Source: Lenzites betulinus
Taxonomy: Eukaryota; Basidiomycota; Agaricomycetes; Polyporales; Polyporaceae
Assembly (NCBI GenBank): GCA_022264855.1
Contig: JABYQU010000008.1
Location: forward strand, 558,001 to 622,000
Direction: 5' to 3'
DNA length: 64,000 bases
Every line of letters begins with the position of its first letter. The stretch's first letter is position 1. The translations under genes were made by a program, and so were the position numbers. Shown here piece after piece: positions 23,538 to 34,779 of this stretch. A model generated the notes under the pieces. It searched no databases. It was not told the DNA's origin and saw only the letters and a list, made by a program, of their open reading frames with translations.

Positions 23538-25124
23538 TTGGGGCAGCGAAACGGGGCAGGAGGTCGCGAACTGCCATGTATTTAACGCGCTCGGGTGAGG
23601 TGCTTACGGTCGAAACCATGACTGTTCCTCCGCCGGCGACGAGTGTCATCATGACCGTCTCACATGATGAGAAGAGAAGCCGTACGGCGGATGCAGCAGA
23701 TGGTCGAAGGTACAGCAATCAGTCACTAGGGGAGGGCCTTGCCTTGTACGTCAGGTGCGGCTAGACGAGATGACGTCCGAGCCTGTTCAATAAGGGCCGG
23801 CGGTCCGTCGGCGAAGAGGCCTGGCTGCTGTAAAGAAGAGTCTATGTCGTACTGGATCTGCCGTACAGCGTCTGAAGACTTGCCGGAGAATGGCCGGATA
23901 TGTGAACTGTAACTTTGTAAGCTCAGAACATCAGGACGCGGTCAGTTGACCATGATGAACTCACATCGAGGCTCTACGGGTGTAAAGAGGTCGCGGTATA
24001 GCTGCAACAGGCTCATGATTGTGTGCGAGCCTTATGTATCGGTGGTCAAAGTTTGCTAGATGGTGAATCAGAGGTGAACCGGTGAGTCCTTGTTCATGCA
24101 GGGGTGGGGTATCCAAGGGGCTCCGAAGGTATCACGGGTTGCAAAGTGTATGGAAGTAGAAGCCGATGTGAGTCGCGTGGTCGTGGGCGCACAACGGTCC
24201 TTGGGACACGATTTAGGACATTGATATTCCGTGAATGCTGAAGTCAGCGAGTCAAATTACCTTGCAAGGTCACCCGGACCCCCAATATTGAAGCAGCTTT
24301 TCCTGCGCGCCGCGGCCCGTCTCTGGACTCGGAGCTCGGGGGACCAGATAGAGCGCGTCCAGCCTTGTGACTTTCAATACGCGCGAGGTCTACGCCGACA
24401 AATAATACGCATAGGCGGCGCGTCCCTGGTGACGTTCTATCAATCAATATATAAAAGGAGATCAGTAGTTAAATGTATCGGACGACGACGGCGAACCGGA
24501 ATAAGATTTGGCGAGCTTTTACTTCTCACTTATCTCTACGCAACGGTATTGAAGTCCCCCGTGAGTGAGGTTGCAAGACGAACAAACATGGTAAGCCGGC
24601 GCAATAGGACGCATCAGTAACTGTTGAGGACGGTACAATGGTCGGGCGGCGCCAGCGTTGGGCGGGAGGTGCCGAAGGCGAAACATCGACTCCGGGTTAG
24701 GGTTCCCTCCCCGAATGAGAATCGCCGGTTACGCTTCCTCTCTCGCGGGCATAACGGACTGTGCAATATCACAGCGATACGAATGTCCCAGCTCACTGCG
24801 CGACGCCCTATGGCTCTGTATGCTTGTCGCAAAGTACGGCGAGACCCCTGGCGGACACGCGCGGAGGGGCGCGATGGCTGATCGTGTCGCGCGACACCGT
24901 CGTCAAGACACCGCATCGCGAGCTCAACTACATGATGGCCCGCGTTCCAGTCGCGAGTCCCTCATATCGCGCTGTATCCCTTCTCCCTTCCACACATAGG
25001 CTTGTGCCGCCCTTCCCCTCTTTCCTTGTCGTTCGTTCTCGCTGTGCGACTCTCTGGGTTCCTCGCCCTCAACTTCACCTCTTGGACACGCACGCGGAAC
25101 CTGCGCTCGGGCTAAAATACAACA
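23538..25124. other. Long gap without a supported gene
   Basis: This is the upstream region of the GH95 gene and of the membrane-protein gene at 25125. Several short frames exist (for example 23527-23718 on the minus strand, with a hydrophobic patch), but none can be spliced into a convincing model. No tRNA-like promoter boxes were found. Confidence 0.4.
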
Positions 25125-26132
25125 ATGTCCCACGAATTTTCGACAGCCGGAAAGACGAAGCTTGGGGTCCATGGTGCGTTTTGCGTGGATCCACTTGCGG
25201 CTGGTCTTATTCACTCGCGCTCTATAGGCCTGCTCATCGTTTTCGATGTGATCGCTCTTGCCCTCGCTGCGCGCGTCAACATATTCCAAGAATTCTTCTG
25301 TAGGTGACCATTTATGTTGGACTACTCCCCCTTCCCTATCCTCTCGCGAACGTATGAGGAGAACCTCAAACATTCTGCCATCATCCCTGGTCCTATATCG
25401 CGTGGATTGCAGCGCTGACTATGTTGTATGACAGTCATGGCAGACCTCTTTCCCCTCGGCCTCGCGATCGCAACGCTGATCGTCCTGTTCTTTACGTGCG
25501 TACAATAACTGCTCATCCTCTATCTTGCTCCGAACTAACCATGCATTCAGACTCGTGCTTGACCTCACACTGAAGAACACCCCAACCGCCCGTCCTGCCG
25601 TGTATATTGGGTTGCTCTATGTCCTCAGCATCCTGTGGCTCGGTACTTGGCTATAATCATCGTCTGTCTATACCGGCACTGACCTCCACGCAGCATTCAA
25701 CGCCTTCTCCACCTCACGGTGGCGCAACATACCCATGAACTGCAGCTCGATACCCGAAGGTCCGTCTCGCCTCACGCATCCTCCACAGACTTGAGCAGCG
25801 CCTCACGTTCTACTAGAATACGCGGACGAGCGTACATGGTGCCGCGACGTGCAAGCCCTGAAGTCCTTCGTGTGGATCGAATTTGTCGCTCGTACGCCCG
25901 CACTCCTTCAGGCCCGTCGCATGACATACTTACCCGTACCGCAGTGTTCTTCACCGCATCCTTCACCCTGCGCTACGCCATCACCGAGCACAGGCGCGGC
26001 CACACGCAAATCTGGAGCGGCCCGCTCTCCCGCTACGTCCCGCGCAACCAACCCCCGCGGAATGAGTTCTCCCGCCAGACAGTCACCGACTACTTCGGCG
26101 CACGCGGGAACTCTGCATTCGAGAAATTCTAA
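25125..26132 (+). CDS. Four-helix membrane protein (MARVEL-like)
   Basis: Six exons (25125-25299, 25435-25495, 25551-25642, 25694-25759, 25817-25891, 25945-26132) join in frame to 218 aa. Four hydrophobic segments are visible: SIGLLIVFDVIALALAARV, FPLGLAIATLIVLFFTLVLDL, AVYIGLLYVLSILWLAF and FVWIEFVALFFTASFTLRYAI. A short polar C-tail ends YFGARGNSAFEKF. The topology and size fit MARVEL-type fungal membrane proteins, which are linked to plasma-membrane domains. The loop between helices 3 and 4 contains paired cysteines (NCSSIPE ... WCRD), as often seen there. All five introns have GT-AG ends and short, typical lengths. Function is not known; the family link is by topology only. Confidence 0.8.
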
Positions 26133-26582
26133 GCCATGGACAGAGTATCGGGTGGAATGTGAAGGAAATATGTTGTGGTCACTGGTCGGTGTTGCGGATA
26201 GGAGGTTTCTTTTCTCGGATGGCCCGCTTCTTTGGCCTCGGGGGTGTATACTTCGGTCCACGCGGCCTTCCGGAAAGGACGCAGGCGTGTAGTGTAGGTT
26301 TGATTCTTCTGTCGTGCTCGTATTCATACCCTTTCTATCAATCCTGTACACTTTGGCAAGACGCAAAGCGAACAGGTGCGAGAGTGCCCATGCATATCAG
26401 TCTGAGCTCGAGAGCCAGTACTGAAAATATTCTTCGTCTTGAATCGTCTGCTGAGCGTACGCCTAACGAGTATGACCTCAACTTTGATAGATGTCGCGCG
26501 TACTACGGAGAACCAAAATCAAGACGTGGATGGAAATGCAATGCACACCGCACATGCGCCCATATACATGTAAATTGTAATA
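26133..26582. other. Intergenic region
   Basis: This is 3' sequence shared by the membrane-protein gene and the convergent FunK1 relic. I see nothing else in it. Confidence 0.4.
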
Positions 26583-27487
26583 CTAAGCACTAACCCGCCC
26601 CCGCCAGGCCTCGACAACCGCTTGGATCTTGTCACGGTGGATCCATTCATACTGGATCGCCTCCCTGATGGGTCCCCAATCCTCTCGATTCTTCCCCAGT
26701 CTATACTGATTCATGCGCTCGTCTTTCATGGCATCTCCTGCACGGTGGAATACCGCGCGAAATTCAAAGAGGAACCACAGGAGGGGCTCCGAGTCGAACT
26801 TCGGCGTGAAAGGTAAATCGACGAAGGCGGCGGTGTGGAGAAGTCTAATCTTGTTCCCCCAGATGTAGGTATAGCCTCCTGTCTCAGGCTCCCACTCACT
26901 GACTGCTGTCTGGATCTCCTTCTCCATGCTGGGGGCGTGCTCGGATTTAATCGCGCTCCACAGGGCCACCCAGAAGAGCGACTCGTAGTCGTGGTAGAGG
27001 TGGTGATTGACTGCCCGCGCCTTCTCAGGATCGCGCAGATCCATGAGGAGGTCGATCGCCATAAAGGCGAAGGCACCCGTGTGGCGTAGTGCCGCCTGCA
27101 CCCCCATGGCGCTGTCGTCCCCACTCATCTGCATCGGCCGATCAAAGTCGTGCAGCACGAAGTGCGCTCCTCCGTCGTTCGCCCGGGGTTCCCACAAGGT
27201 GTTTGTCCAGCTGACGTCGCGATGCAGCATGCCCCAATCGTAGTGCAGGACGTGCAGCGCTGACGGGCCGAGATCGGTGGGGCGGAGGTGCACTGTGACA
27301 GACGAGCACTCACTTTCTGCGACCTGGCTGACCATCTCGAGGAGGTCTGCCGGGGTGCTCGCGGAGCCGAGTTTTGAGTGGACGATACTGCGCCGAGTCG
27401 ACTCCGACTATGAGCGGGCTAGTACTTGGTGGCATGGGAAGTTCGCCGCTGTGCTCAGGCTGCGGCTGCTGAAAGTCGTGCAGTAGC
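26583..27487 (-). pseudogene. FunK1 fungal-type protein kinase, truncated and frameshifted
   Basis: The C-terminal half of a FunK1-type kinase is readable: catalytic loop HRDVSWTN, a DFG-like HDFDRP, then GAFAFMAIDLLMDL and HHLYHDYESLFWVALW, a hallmark of FunK1 kinases. The open part is 250 codons (27335-26583). Upstream, sequence homologous to the second FunK1 copy continues in another frame (to about 27487: VDSAQYRPLKTRLREHP). Compared with that copy there is one extra G near 27347 (GCACCCCGGCAGACC against GCATCCCGTAGACC). That shifts the frame before the Met of the open part. No N-terminal lobe with a glycine-rich loop is found, so this is probably a degraded gene. Confidence 0.7.
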
Positions 27488-27972
27488 ATGAAGGCTGGTA
27501 GTTCGTGATCAATATGTCGCGACGCGGTGAACGAGGGGAACGATACTGCGTGTTAACGTTATGGTTCACCACTGGCTGCCACATGGTGGGTGCAACCCGC
27601 TAAAGCGTGTTTGGACACGAGGATGCGACTCGTGGAGGCGGGTGGAATCCATCGCCCTGTGGACTACATACATACACGATTAGTCTGTCGCAAGTTCCCG
27701 AACGATGTCGTACTTCTTCTGAGAGGTCCAAAGTCGAGACTTGCGCAGGAGCCGACAACGGCGAGGAGGCAGAGGGAGGCCTGCACACTGAGATACAAAG
27801 GACGTTGTAGGAAATCATGACTGGGCTGATATTGAACTGGTACATATGTAAAGTCCGTTTCGCGCTTCTCGGTAAATTAACATACAAACATAGAACGACG
27901 TGCAGATTCTGACAGCAGGTCCATGCAACCTCTCAGGTTCACCGTACCACGACCATAATAGTTACAACCGCT
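27488..27972. other. Degraded FunK1 upstream homology
   Basis: Between about 27540 and 27660 the minus strand still resembles the region upstream of the plus-strand FunK1 copy (TCCACGAGTCGCATCCTCGT against TCCACGAGCCGCATCCTCGT at 32212). Stops interrupt it in all frames. The remainder shows nothing recognisable. Confidence 0.4.
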
Positions 27973-28816
27973 TCACTTGCGGCCTGCGAGCTTTGTTAGT
28001 GCCTGGCATCTTTGTGAACCGGGAGCGAGGGGCGCTTACCGAGCTTCCCAGCAAAGCCCTCGAGCTGGTCACCGATCTTGTCCGTCGCGGTCGCATCCTG
28101 GAGAGGGAACGTCAGCTTTCATCCAGTGCATTGAGTCATCGCGAGGGAGCACTAACCAGGTTGAAACCGGCCTTCTGCGCGGCGAACGCGACACCCTTGT
28201 CGAACAAGTTTCCGCCCGAGCCGGAGTTGGCGTTCGAGTTAGAGTTGGAGTTGGAGTTGGAGTTCGTGTTGGAGGAGTACTCGTTGTCGTTGTTGTTCGA
28301 GCTCGAGTTGTTGTTGCGCGAGCCGTAGCTGTCGTTGTTGGTGTTGCCACCGGAGCCGTACGAGTCGCTGGAGTTGTTGTTCGACGAGCCGTACGAGTCG
28401 GAGTTCGAGTTGTTGTTCGAGCCGTACGAGTCGGAGTTGGTGTTGGTGTTCGAGCCGTACGAGTTCGAGTTCGAATTCGAGTTTGAGTTCGAGTTCGAGT
28501 TGGTGTTCGAACCGTACGAGTCGTTGTTGTTGCTCGAGCCGTACGAGTTGCTGTTGTTGTTGCTCGAGCCGTACGAGTCGGAGTTGTCGCGGCGGGAGGA
28601 GCTGTTGTCGTTCCTGTCACCGCTGCCACCGTACGAGTCGGTGTTCCCTCCGTACGAGGAGTTGTCGTTACGGCCTGCGCTGCCGATCGAGTCGGAGTTG
28701 CCCCCGTACGTGTTAGAGGAGTCGGACTGGTTACGACCAGAGCCGTAGCTGTCGCTGCCGGAGTTGTCGCGGTTGTTGTTGTCGGAGCCGTACGAGTCGT
28801 TACCGTAGCCGGACAT
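27973..28816 (-). CDS. Prion-like Asn/Ser/Tyr/Gly-rich low-complexity protein
   Basis: Exon 1 (28816-28157) encodes about 195 residues made almost only of N, S, Y, G and D, with a recurring DSYGS unit separated by (N/S)n runs. A 20-25 residue ordered tail follows (LFDKGVAFAAQKAGFNL). Exon 2 (28097-28040) continues DATATDKIGDQLEGFAGKLG. A short last exon (27983-27973) reached by a 56-nt intron with a good CTAAC branch gives 242 aa; this last join is less sure. The composition is that of prion-like, condensate-forming proteins. The C-terminal amphipathic helix pair, by contrast, looks conserved and folded. No signal peptide or membrane segment. Function unknown; a stress or condensate role is only an inference. 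Confidence 0.75.
28200..28790. repeat. Coding hexanucleotide repeats (Ser-Asn/Tyr-Gly-Ser)
   Basis: Within the low-complexity exon the plus strand shows runs of GTTGGA, GTTCGA and the unit CCGTACGAGTCG repeated about a dozen times. They encode the (SN)n and DSYGS repeats. Variation in third positions shows these are not perfect satellites. Confidence 0.7.
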
Positions 28817-29690
28817 TGTAGGAAGAGTGTGAGGGGTGGTGAGGGGAGGGGATTGGGGATGTGGGGATGAGGGTGGTGAGATTATTCGACGAGCTGGACC
28901 GGTACTTATACTGCCAGAGAGAGCGGGGGCTGCACAGGATCAGGAGAGGAGGGAGCTCCGGGTGTGTACGTATGGCAGCAAGAATAGCGTGATGCACTCG
29001 AAATGCCAGGAAGAACGCTGTAGCGGGACAGAACGCAGGCACGAGCAGGTCGGGGTGGAACTGATGCACGTCATCTGGCCGGCCAGGACAGGACCGTAGT
29101 ATACCCAAGCCACCCGAGGGCGGAGCCTCAGTCCAAGCGACCCTCGTAATCTGTGCCTTTGAACGGCCTTGCCCCGATGGAGGCGATCGCGCACAGTCCG
29201 TTGAACCCCCGACCGCTGGTCATTATGCACTCGGCCGGTGTGCGATGACGTCGTGGACAGCGGGCTTGCGGGGACGCGACGATGGCGATGCGAACGTTCC
29301 TGATTAGGGGCCGACAATGCGGAGGACTTTCCGTGCTTTCCGCCATTCCTGAGCCTTGCGCGACAGGACGTGAGAGCGACGTGCTCCTGGCAGAGCAAGA
29401 TGCTTGTTCACCTTATTTCGTCTTGCATGGCGATTTCCCTCGTCGCATAAATTGAACGATTGGGACCTGTGCGCCGGAGTAAGTGCCCATTTAATATTTG
29501 AGGGCCGAGACGATGATGGTGGCTCCGAGGAACGAGGAACGAGAAACGCGCAGCACGCGTTCGTACCGCGTCATAGAGTTCGATCTTATCTTATCTAGAA
29601 GCGTGAACCACCCGGCGTTTGTCTAACTGCGGCGGTTGCAGGACACCCTCGCGGTCTCTCGCGCTGCCAACTTCAACACCGACGACCACC
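28817..29690. promoter_or_regulatory. Divergent region between the NSYG protein and carboxypeptidase
   Basis: No gene is supported in this 0.87-kb region, which lies between two divergent start codons and presumably holds both promoters. Open frames on either strand lack splice partners. Confidence 0.45.
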
Positions 29691-31711
29691 ATGAAGCTCT
29701 TGGTCACTACGCTGCTGCCTCTGCTGGCTGCTGCAGCCGTTCTCGCTGTCCCCACCAACGATCAGGTCGTCTTCGGCACGCCTGGCAAGAGCGATGTCGT
29801 TCGCGAGGGGACCCAACGCGTCACCAAGTGGATCGAGGGCGGCAGGGAGTTCATCCAGCAGCACGACTTGACTTGTGAGTTACACTTCACGCGTCTTTCC
29901 AAGAATGAGACTCACAGTGCCTTAGACGAGCTCGTGTCGCATCCTGCGTTTGCCGAGCACCAGCTCCGTATGACGGAGCCCTCTCTGTGCGATGCTTCGG
30001 TCAAGCAGGTCTCCGGGTACCTTGATATCGCGGAGGACAAGCACCTGTTCTACTGGTAAGTGTTGATGACGCATCCTTCCCCGTGTCCTCCCAAGGTCAC
30101 GGACAAATCTAAGACACTGAAAGACACGGATCAACTTGCGTCTCACGGATGAAACCGTAGCAATAATCAGAACCTGTATTAACATACGACATGCACGTAG
30201 GTTCTTTGAAGCGCGCAACAGCCCGGCAGAGGCGCCGCTCGTTCTGTGGCTCAACGGTGGTCCTGGCTGCTCCTCCACGACCGGGTTGCTCTTCGAATTA
30301 GGGCCCTGCCGCATTGGCGAGGATGGCAAGAACGTCTCCTACCACCCGCAGTCGTGGACGGAGAGCGCGAACGTCATCTTCCTCGACCAGCCTGTCAACG
30401 TTGGCTATTCGTACGCCGACGGCAGCACCTCCGTGAACACGACGCCCGTCGCCGCCGAGGACGTTTGGGCGTTCCTCGAGCTCTTCCTCACGCGCTTCCC
30501 CAAGTACGCGAAGCTGCCGTTCCACATTGCGGCGGAAAGCTATGGCGGGATGTATGCCCCGAGCATCGCAAGCGTCGTCCACCACAAGAACCTCGAGCTC
30601 TCGAAAGGCGCGTCATCGCTCGCCCCGGGGCTCATCCACATCAACCTCGCGTCGATCATCATCGGGAACGGCATCACGGACCCTCTGGTGCAGATGGCGA
30701 GTATCCCTGACGCAGCGTGCGAGGGCGAGTACCCGGTCTTTAGCGACCCCCAGAGTGCACAGTGCCAGGCGATGCGCACGAAGGTCCCTACGTGCGAGCG
30801 GCTCGTGAAGAGCTGCTACAACTTCGACTCCAAGTTCACTTGCGTCCCTGCGCTCCTGTACTGCAACAGCCAGCTCATGGGCCCCATCATGCGTGCGTCC
30901 CGCTTCGCTGCTTTCACAGTAACAGCGATCTAATTCCGCGCATACAGAGACGGGCCGGAACGTTTACGACGTGCGCCGGGAGTGTGACCGGGCAAAGGAC
31001 GGCGACCTGTGCTACAAGGAGCTGCAGTGGATCGAGACGTGGATGAACCTGCCCGAGACGAAGCGTGCGCTGGGCGTGAACCCGGCAGTCGAATTCGCGA
31101 GCTGCAACATGGAGGTCAACCAGGCGTTTGCGCTGCAGGGCGACGGCGCGCGCAACCGCGCCAAGCTCCTCCCCGAGCTCATCGAGAGCGGCATTCGCCT
31201 CCTGATCTACGCCGGTGACGCAGACATGGCGTGCAACTACCTCGTGAGTGCGGTACCATCACGGATGCTGGTGAATGCTCACTGAGTGTGATATTAGGGT
31301 AATGAGCGCTGGGTCGAGCAGCTCGAGAACAAGTTCCACGAAGAGTTTGCCCAGACGAAGCTTCAGCCGTGGGTCACGCTCAGCGAGGGCAAGCAGGCCG
31401 GCTGGGTGCGCAGCGCTGGTGGCGACGGCTTCACCGCGGGCAACGTCACTTACGTCAAGGTCCACGCCGCTGGGTATGTGCTCAGCTAGTTGTATCATAA
31501 TTATCACCGTGTCTAACATGCGAGTACTTAGACACATGGTACCTTTCGACCAGCCCGAGGCGTCTTTGGTACGTCTCCGCGTCTCGCATAGCCATGAGAA
31601 TAGGACTAACCTCGTGCTATGCAGGACCTTCTCTCTCGCTGGCTGGCGGACGTCCCGCTCGTGCTCAATGTGAACGAGGAGATGGCGCGCATGCCCTTCG
31701 GCGGATGGTGA
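29691..31711 (+). CDS. Secreted/vacuolar serine carboxypeptidase (family S10)
   Basis: Seven exons (29691-29874, 29926-30055, 30201-30892, 30948-31243, 31298-31473, 31532-31568, 31625-31711) join in frame to 533 aa. A signal peptide (MKLLVTTLLPLLAAAAVLAV) is followed by a short propeptide region. Family S10 blocks are complete: LVLWLNGGPGCSS, the nucleophile in AESYGGMYAP, the Asp in IYAGDADMACNYLGNERW, and the His in HAAGHMVPFDQP. An N-linked glycosylation-type site (GNVTYV) precedes the His block. The enzyme removes C-terminal residues from peptides, in the vacuole or outside the cell. The ATG has a perfect context (CCACCATG). It resembles carboxypeptidase Y-type enzymes. Confidence 0.93.
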
Positions 31712-32304
31712 TTGAGCATGGTACGTTCTGGACCGAACGCATCCGCAGTACACGAGGTGGATTGGATTTATATATACCTGAGACGGACTTCATTGGAGAT
31801 TCGGCACTCATTCGGTCAATCGCTTGTGAGTGCAAATCGTCTTCTCTTCAAGCTTCAAGATGAAGCTGTTGTATCCGGGCTGCCTCTGTGAGTACGCCAA
31901 CATCAACATCGTGGATGCAGGTAGGCGTGCGGTAAACGTCGTCGTGGAGAAGGGGTTGTGACGTGCTAGTTTTGAAGGTATCATTTGAGGCAGGAGCGTG
32001 CTCAGCCATTTTGTACCACATGGCGCACCTCAAACGAGGCAAACTGTGACGACTCTTGATATATAGCACCGATCTCAGCAGTACGCAATGACCGAAGAGC
32101 GTGTCGTTGTCTTCGACGTGCACGACAAAGATCCCAGACCTACCATACCAAATTCCAACACCCAGTGCACCTCGGACCTAGCAGCGGGACAGCGACTTCC
32201 ATCCGGACCCTCCACGAGCCGCATCCTCGTCCACGTGTCCCAGCACGCTTCAGCCTGCACCCGGTGGTCCACCACGACACGCAGTACCACTGCACCCGCT
32301 CTCC
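31712..32304. other. Intergenic, probable FunK1 5' remnant
   Basis: The part from 32088 holds an open frame on the plus strand (MTEERVVVFDVHDKDPRPT). It may be a 5' exon or upstream remnant of the FunK1 copy, since homologous sequence lies upstream of the other copy near 27640. It is in a different frame from the kinase open frame, and no secure intron connects them. Confidence 0.4.
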
Positions 32305-33309
32305 GTGCCACGACATCCTGACCGCGACATTTCTGATCTCATGATCCTACACGATATTAACGTTCAAGGGCTACAGCACAACCGCGAAATTCTACCACCG
32401 CAGTGTAGTAGTACGCGCATCGAGCACGAGTTATGCGACCCGTGCCGCCCAAACGAAAATTGTCCAGTCACGCCAAGTAGCCCACCCAGGGTTACGATCG
32501 AATCGGCGCAGTATCGTCCACTCAGGCATCGGCTGCTCGAGCATCCCGTAGACCTTATCGAGATGGTGAGCCAGGTCGCAGACAGTGAGTCCCTGTCTCT
32601 CATGGTGCTCCTCCGCTCCGCTGATCTCTACGGGGCAGCACTGCATGTCTTGCATTACGATCACAGCATACTACATCGTGACGTTAGCCCCACCAATATC
32701 TTGTGGGAACCCGAGCAGGGAGGCGGGGGAGCACGCTTCGTCCTCCATGACCTTGATCACCCGATAGACATGGACGAGCACGGCAACGCCGTCGAGACAG
32801 AAACAAAGACGGAGGAGCGCGCGGGGGCCGTCGCGTTCATGGCCATCGAGCTCCTCGAAGACATGCACAACACGCCTGTCGAATCGCAGCGAGTCAAACA
32901 CGCGCTCTACCACGACTACGAGTCGCTCTTCTGGGTGGCCCTGTGGAGCACGATGAACACCGAACGCGACGTCCCGCCCGACATACAGGCGAAGATCCGG
33001 AGCGCGGTCGCTCAATGGGAGACGCGTGGCTACGACCTCCTCGCGGCGTCGAAGAGCATTCTGCTGTTTGGATTGACGCGGGGCCTCGCGAGGCTGCCGC
33101 TCACGCCGGGCTTCAGGCCCCTCCTGCGGTTCCTCTGTGGGTTCCTCGGGGTGTTCCGGAGTGCGTATTATGCCTCGGGGGATGAGTCCGAGGATGCGGA
33201 GGCGGAGGGCAGGGAGGCTCGTAGCGCGGAAGAGGTGAAGCATGCGTGGATCCACCGCGACAAGATTCGGGCGGCCGTAGAGGCATATCGAGTCGCTGCT
33301 CCAAGCTGA
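32305..33309 (+). CDS. FunK1-type protein kinase, N-terminally truncated
   Basis: The open frame encodes 334 aa. Residues from about 115 on match the C-lobe of FunK1 kinases: LHRDVSPTNILWEP (catalytic loop), VLHDLDHP in place of DFG, AGAVAFMAIELLEDM, and HALYHDYESLFWVALW. The first ~75 residues look like decayed upstream sequence, and no glycine-rich loop or VAIK-like lysine is present. An active kinase is therefore doubtful. It is a diverged paralogue of the relic at 26583-27487 and lies in the opposite orientation. FunK1 kinases are lineage-expanded in mushrooms, with no settled function. Confidence 0.65.
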   Translation: MPRHPDRDISDLMILHDINVQGLQHNREILPPQCSSTRIEHELCDPCRPNENCPVTPSSPPRVTIESAQYRPLRHRLLEHPVDLIEMVSQVADSESLSLMVLLRSADLYGAALHVLHYDHSILHRDVSPTNILWEPEQGGGGARFVLHDLDHPIDMDEHGNAVETETKTEERAGAVAFMAIELLEDMHNTPVESQRVKHALYHDYESLFWVALWSTMNTERDVPPDIQAKIRSAVAQWETRGYDLLAASKSILLFGLTRGLARLPLTPGFRPLLRFLCGFLGVFRSAYYASGDESEDAEAEGREARSAEEVKHAWIHRDKIRAAVEAYRVAAPS

Positions 33310-34779
33310 TTTGCATGGTGTAACAGTAAGGCATTTACGTATATGGTCGTAGAGCTCACGCAGTTATTGACCACCTTGTACTTTTCTCAGGATACTAGGT
33401 GCGTACGCTTGGAAAACACATCAGAAAGCGCCCTTGTTCCATATGCCAGAACAAGGGGTGTAGAGCCAGCTCCTGTCAGATGTAACGGCGGTCATTGTAT
33501 ATGCTTTGCTCATAATCGGCTGATACAATCTTCAAAGACCTCAATAGTTCATTGTAGACGCACGAAAAACAGCCCCACCGGGCCTCAGGCTGCAAGATCC
33601 ATTGAAGACCCTCTTCACGCCAATGCTCATGCTCGTCCGTATTTCCTGACATTGGACACGTGACCGTGTATCGATGTTTACTAGGTGTTTGTGTTCCCGC
33701 TTCAAAGGATCTCAACAACCAACTATCCTTTGCGTCAGCTAGCGCCAACCATGCGCTATGCTATAAGAGGCCCAGCGGGCCACGGAGTCCTCATCACACG
33801 ACGTCCGGCAACAGCCCACCCCAGGAGACTCCAGGTTCACATCGCCGCGCGGCCCGTGCATCGGCTTCATACACCCAAACACCCACTGGCATCTCAAGTT
33901 ATCTCTTGCTGATATAGCACGGGAGAGTTCCATGATCACGGTGCGCCCCGCCCCTCCCTCAATGTATGTGCCCCTTACTGACGTACGCTAGAAACAGATG
34001 CGACCCAGAGTGGGCGCCAGCCCCCGCCGTCCACCACGGTCGAGTGAGCCAAAGTTCATCGTACACACAAAACATAACACCGACAGCACCAAGGCATTCC
34101 GAGCCTGTTGTACAAGAGTGGCTTGCGGCGAACGGAGAAACGATCTCCGCATTTATTAGAGCGCACACGACTCTTGCCACTGCCGTGCGTATTCCACGTC
34201 GATGAGCAGCAGTCCGAGCCATTGCCTGACGCACCAGGAACACTAGTACCTCTAGCTCGATCTCGGTGCCTCTTCACCCCGTGCTTCAAGCACTCACCGC
34301 AGTCCCGTCTAGGCCCCGGTGAAATTGTCCATCTCCCGGGGAAGCCGATTACGGCGCGCCTCCGACTCCGTGCAGCAGAGAGCGTGTTCCTCGATCGCGA
34401 CCGCGGCAAACCCACTTTCTGCCTGACATACGGGCCCGCACACTCCATCATTCATGGCCAGCCCCATCGATGCTTGATCCTATAGGTATCCGGTGCAACA
34501 GGGCGAAAGACACGCCCTCCGGTGATGTACTTCATACTACCTACACATATAACTCTGTAGTGTCGGTAGCAGCAGTGAACACATCGTGGTATGCGACCAA
34601 GTCTGCCTTCTGTTAAAGCAGATGCCGTGCATGAGTGGGGATATCAAACTGGTCAGTCGCTTGGTATGAGGGCAAGTTGCATGAATTACGGGATACGCCG
34701 GTGCATACTAAACTAAGATACAACAATTTGGCAACAAGAACCATGCGCTCGTACGACCCTAATAACCCACCAAGGCCCT
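33310..34779. other. Gene-poor gap
   Basis: About 1.5 kb without a supportable gene. Open frames at 33343-33917 and 34056-34485 exist on both strands at once and have no recognisable motif, splice partner or codon pattern. Confidence 0.4.

Noticed and set aside
23726..24016. Possible small gene upstream of GH95 starting MSLLQLYRDLFTPVEPR
   Set aside because: The first exon's phase does not join the long open stretch that follows; the only in-frame join ends after about 40 codons.
28200..28790. Repeat array that at first looks like a minisatellite or CRISPR-like structure
   Set aside because: The units are in frame within one long exon and vary mainly at synonymous positions; spacers are not unique sequences, so it is a coding low-complexity tract.
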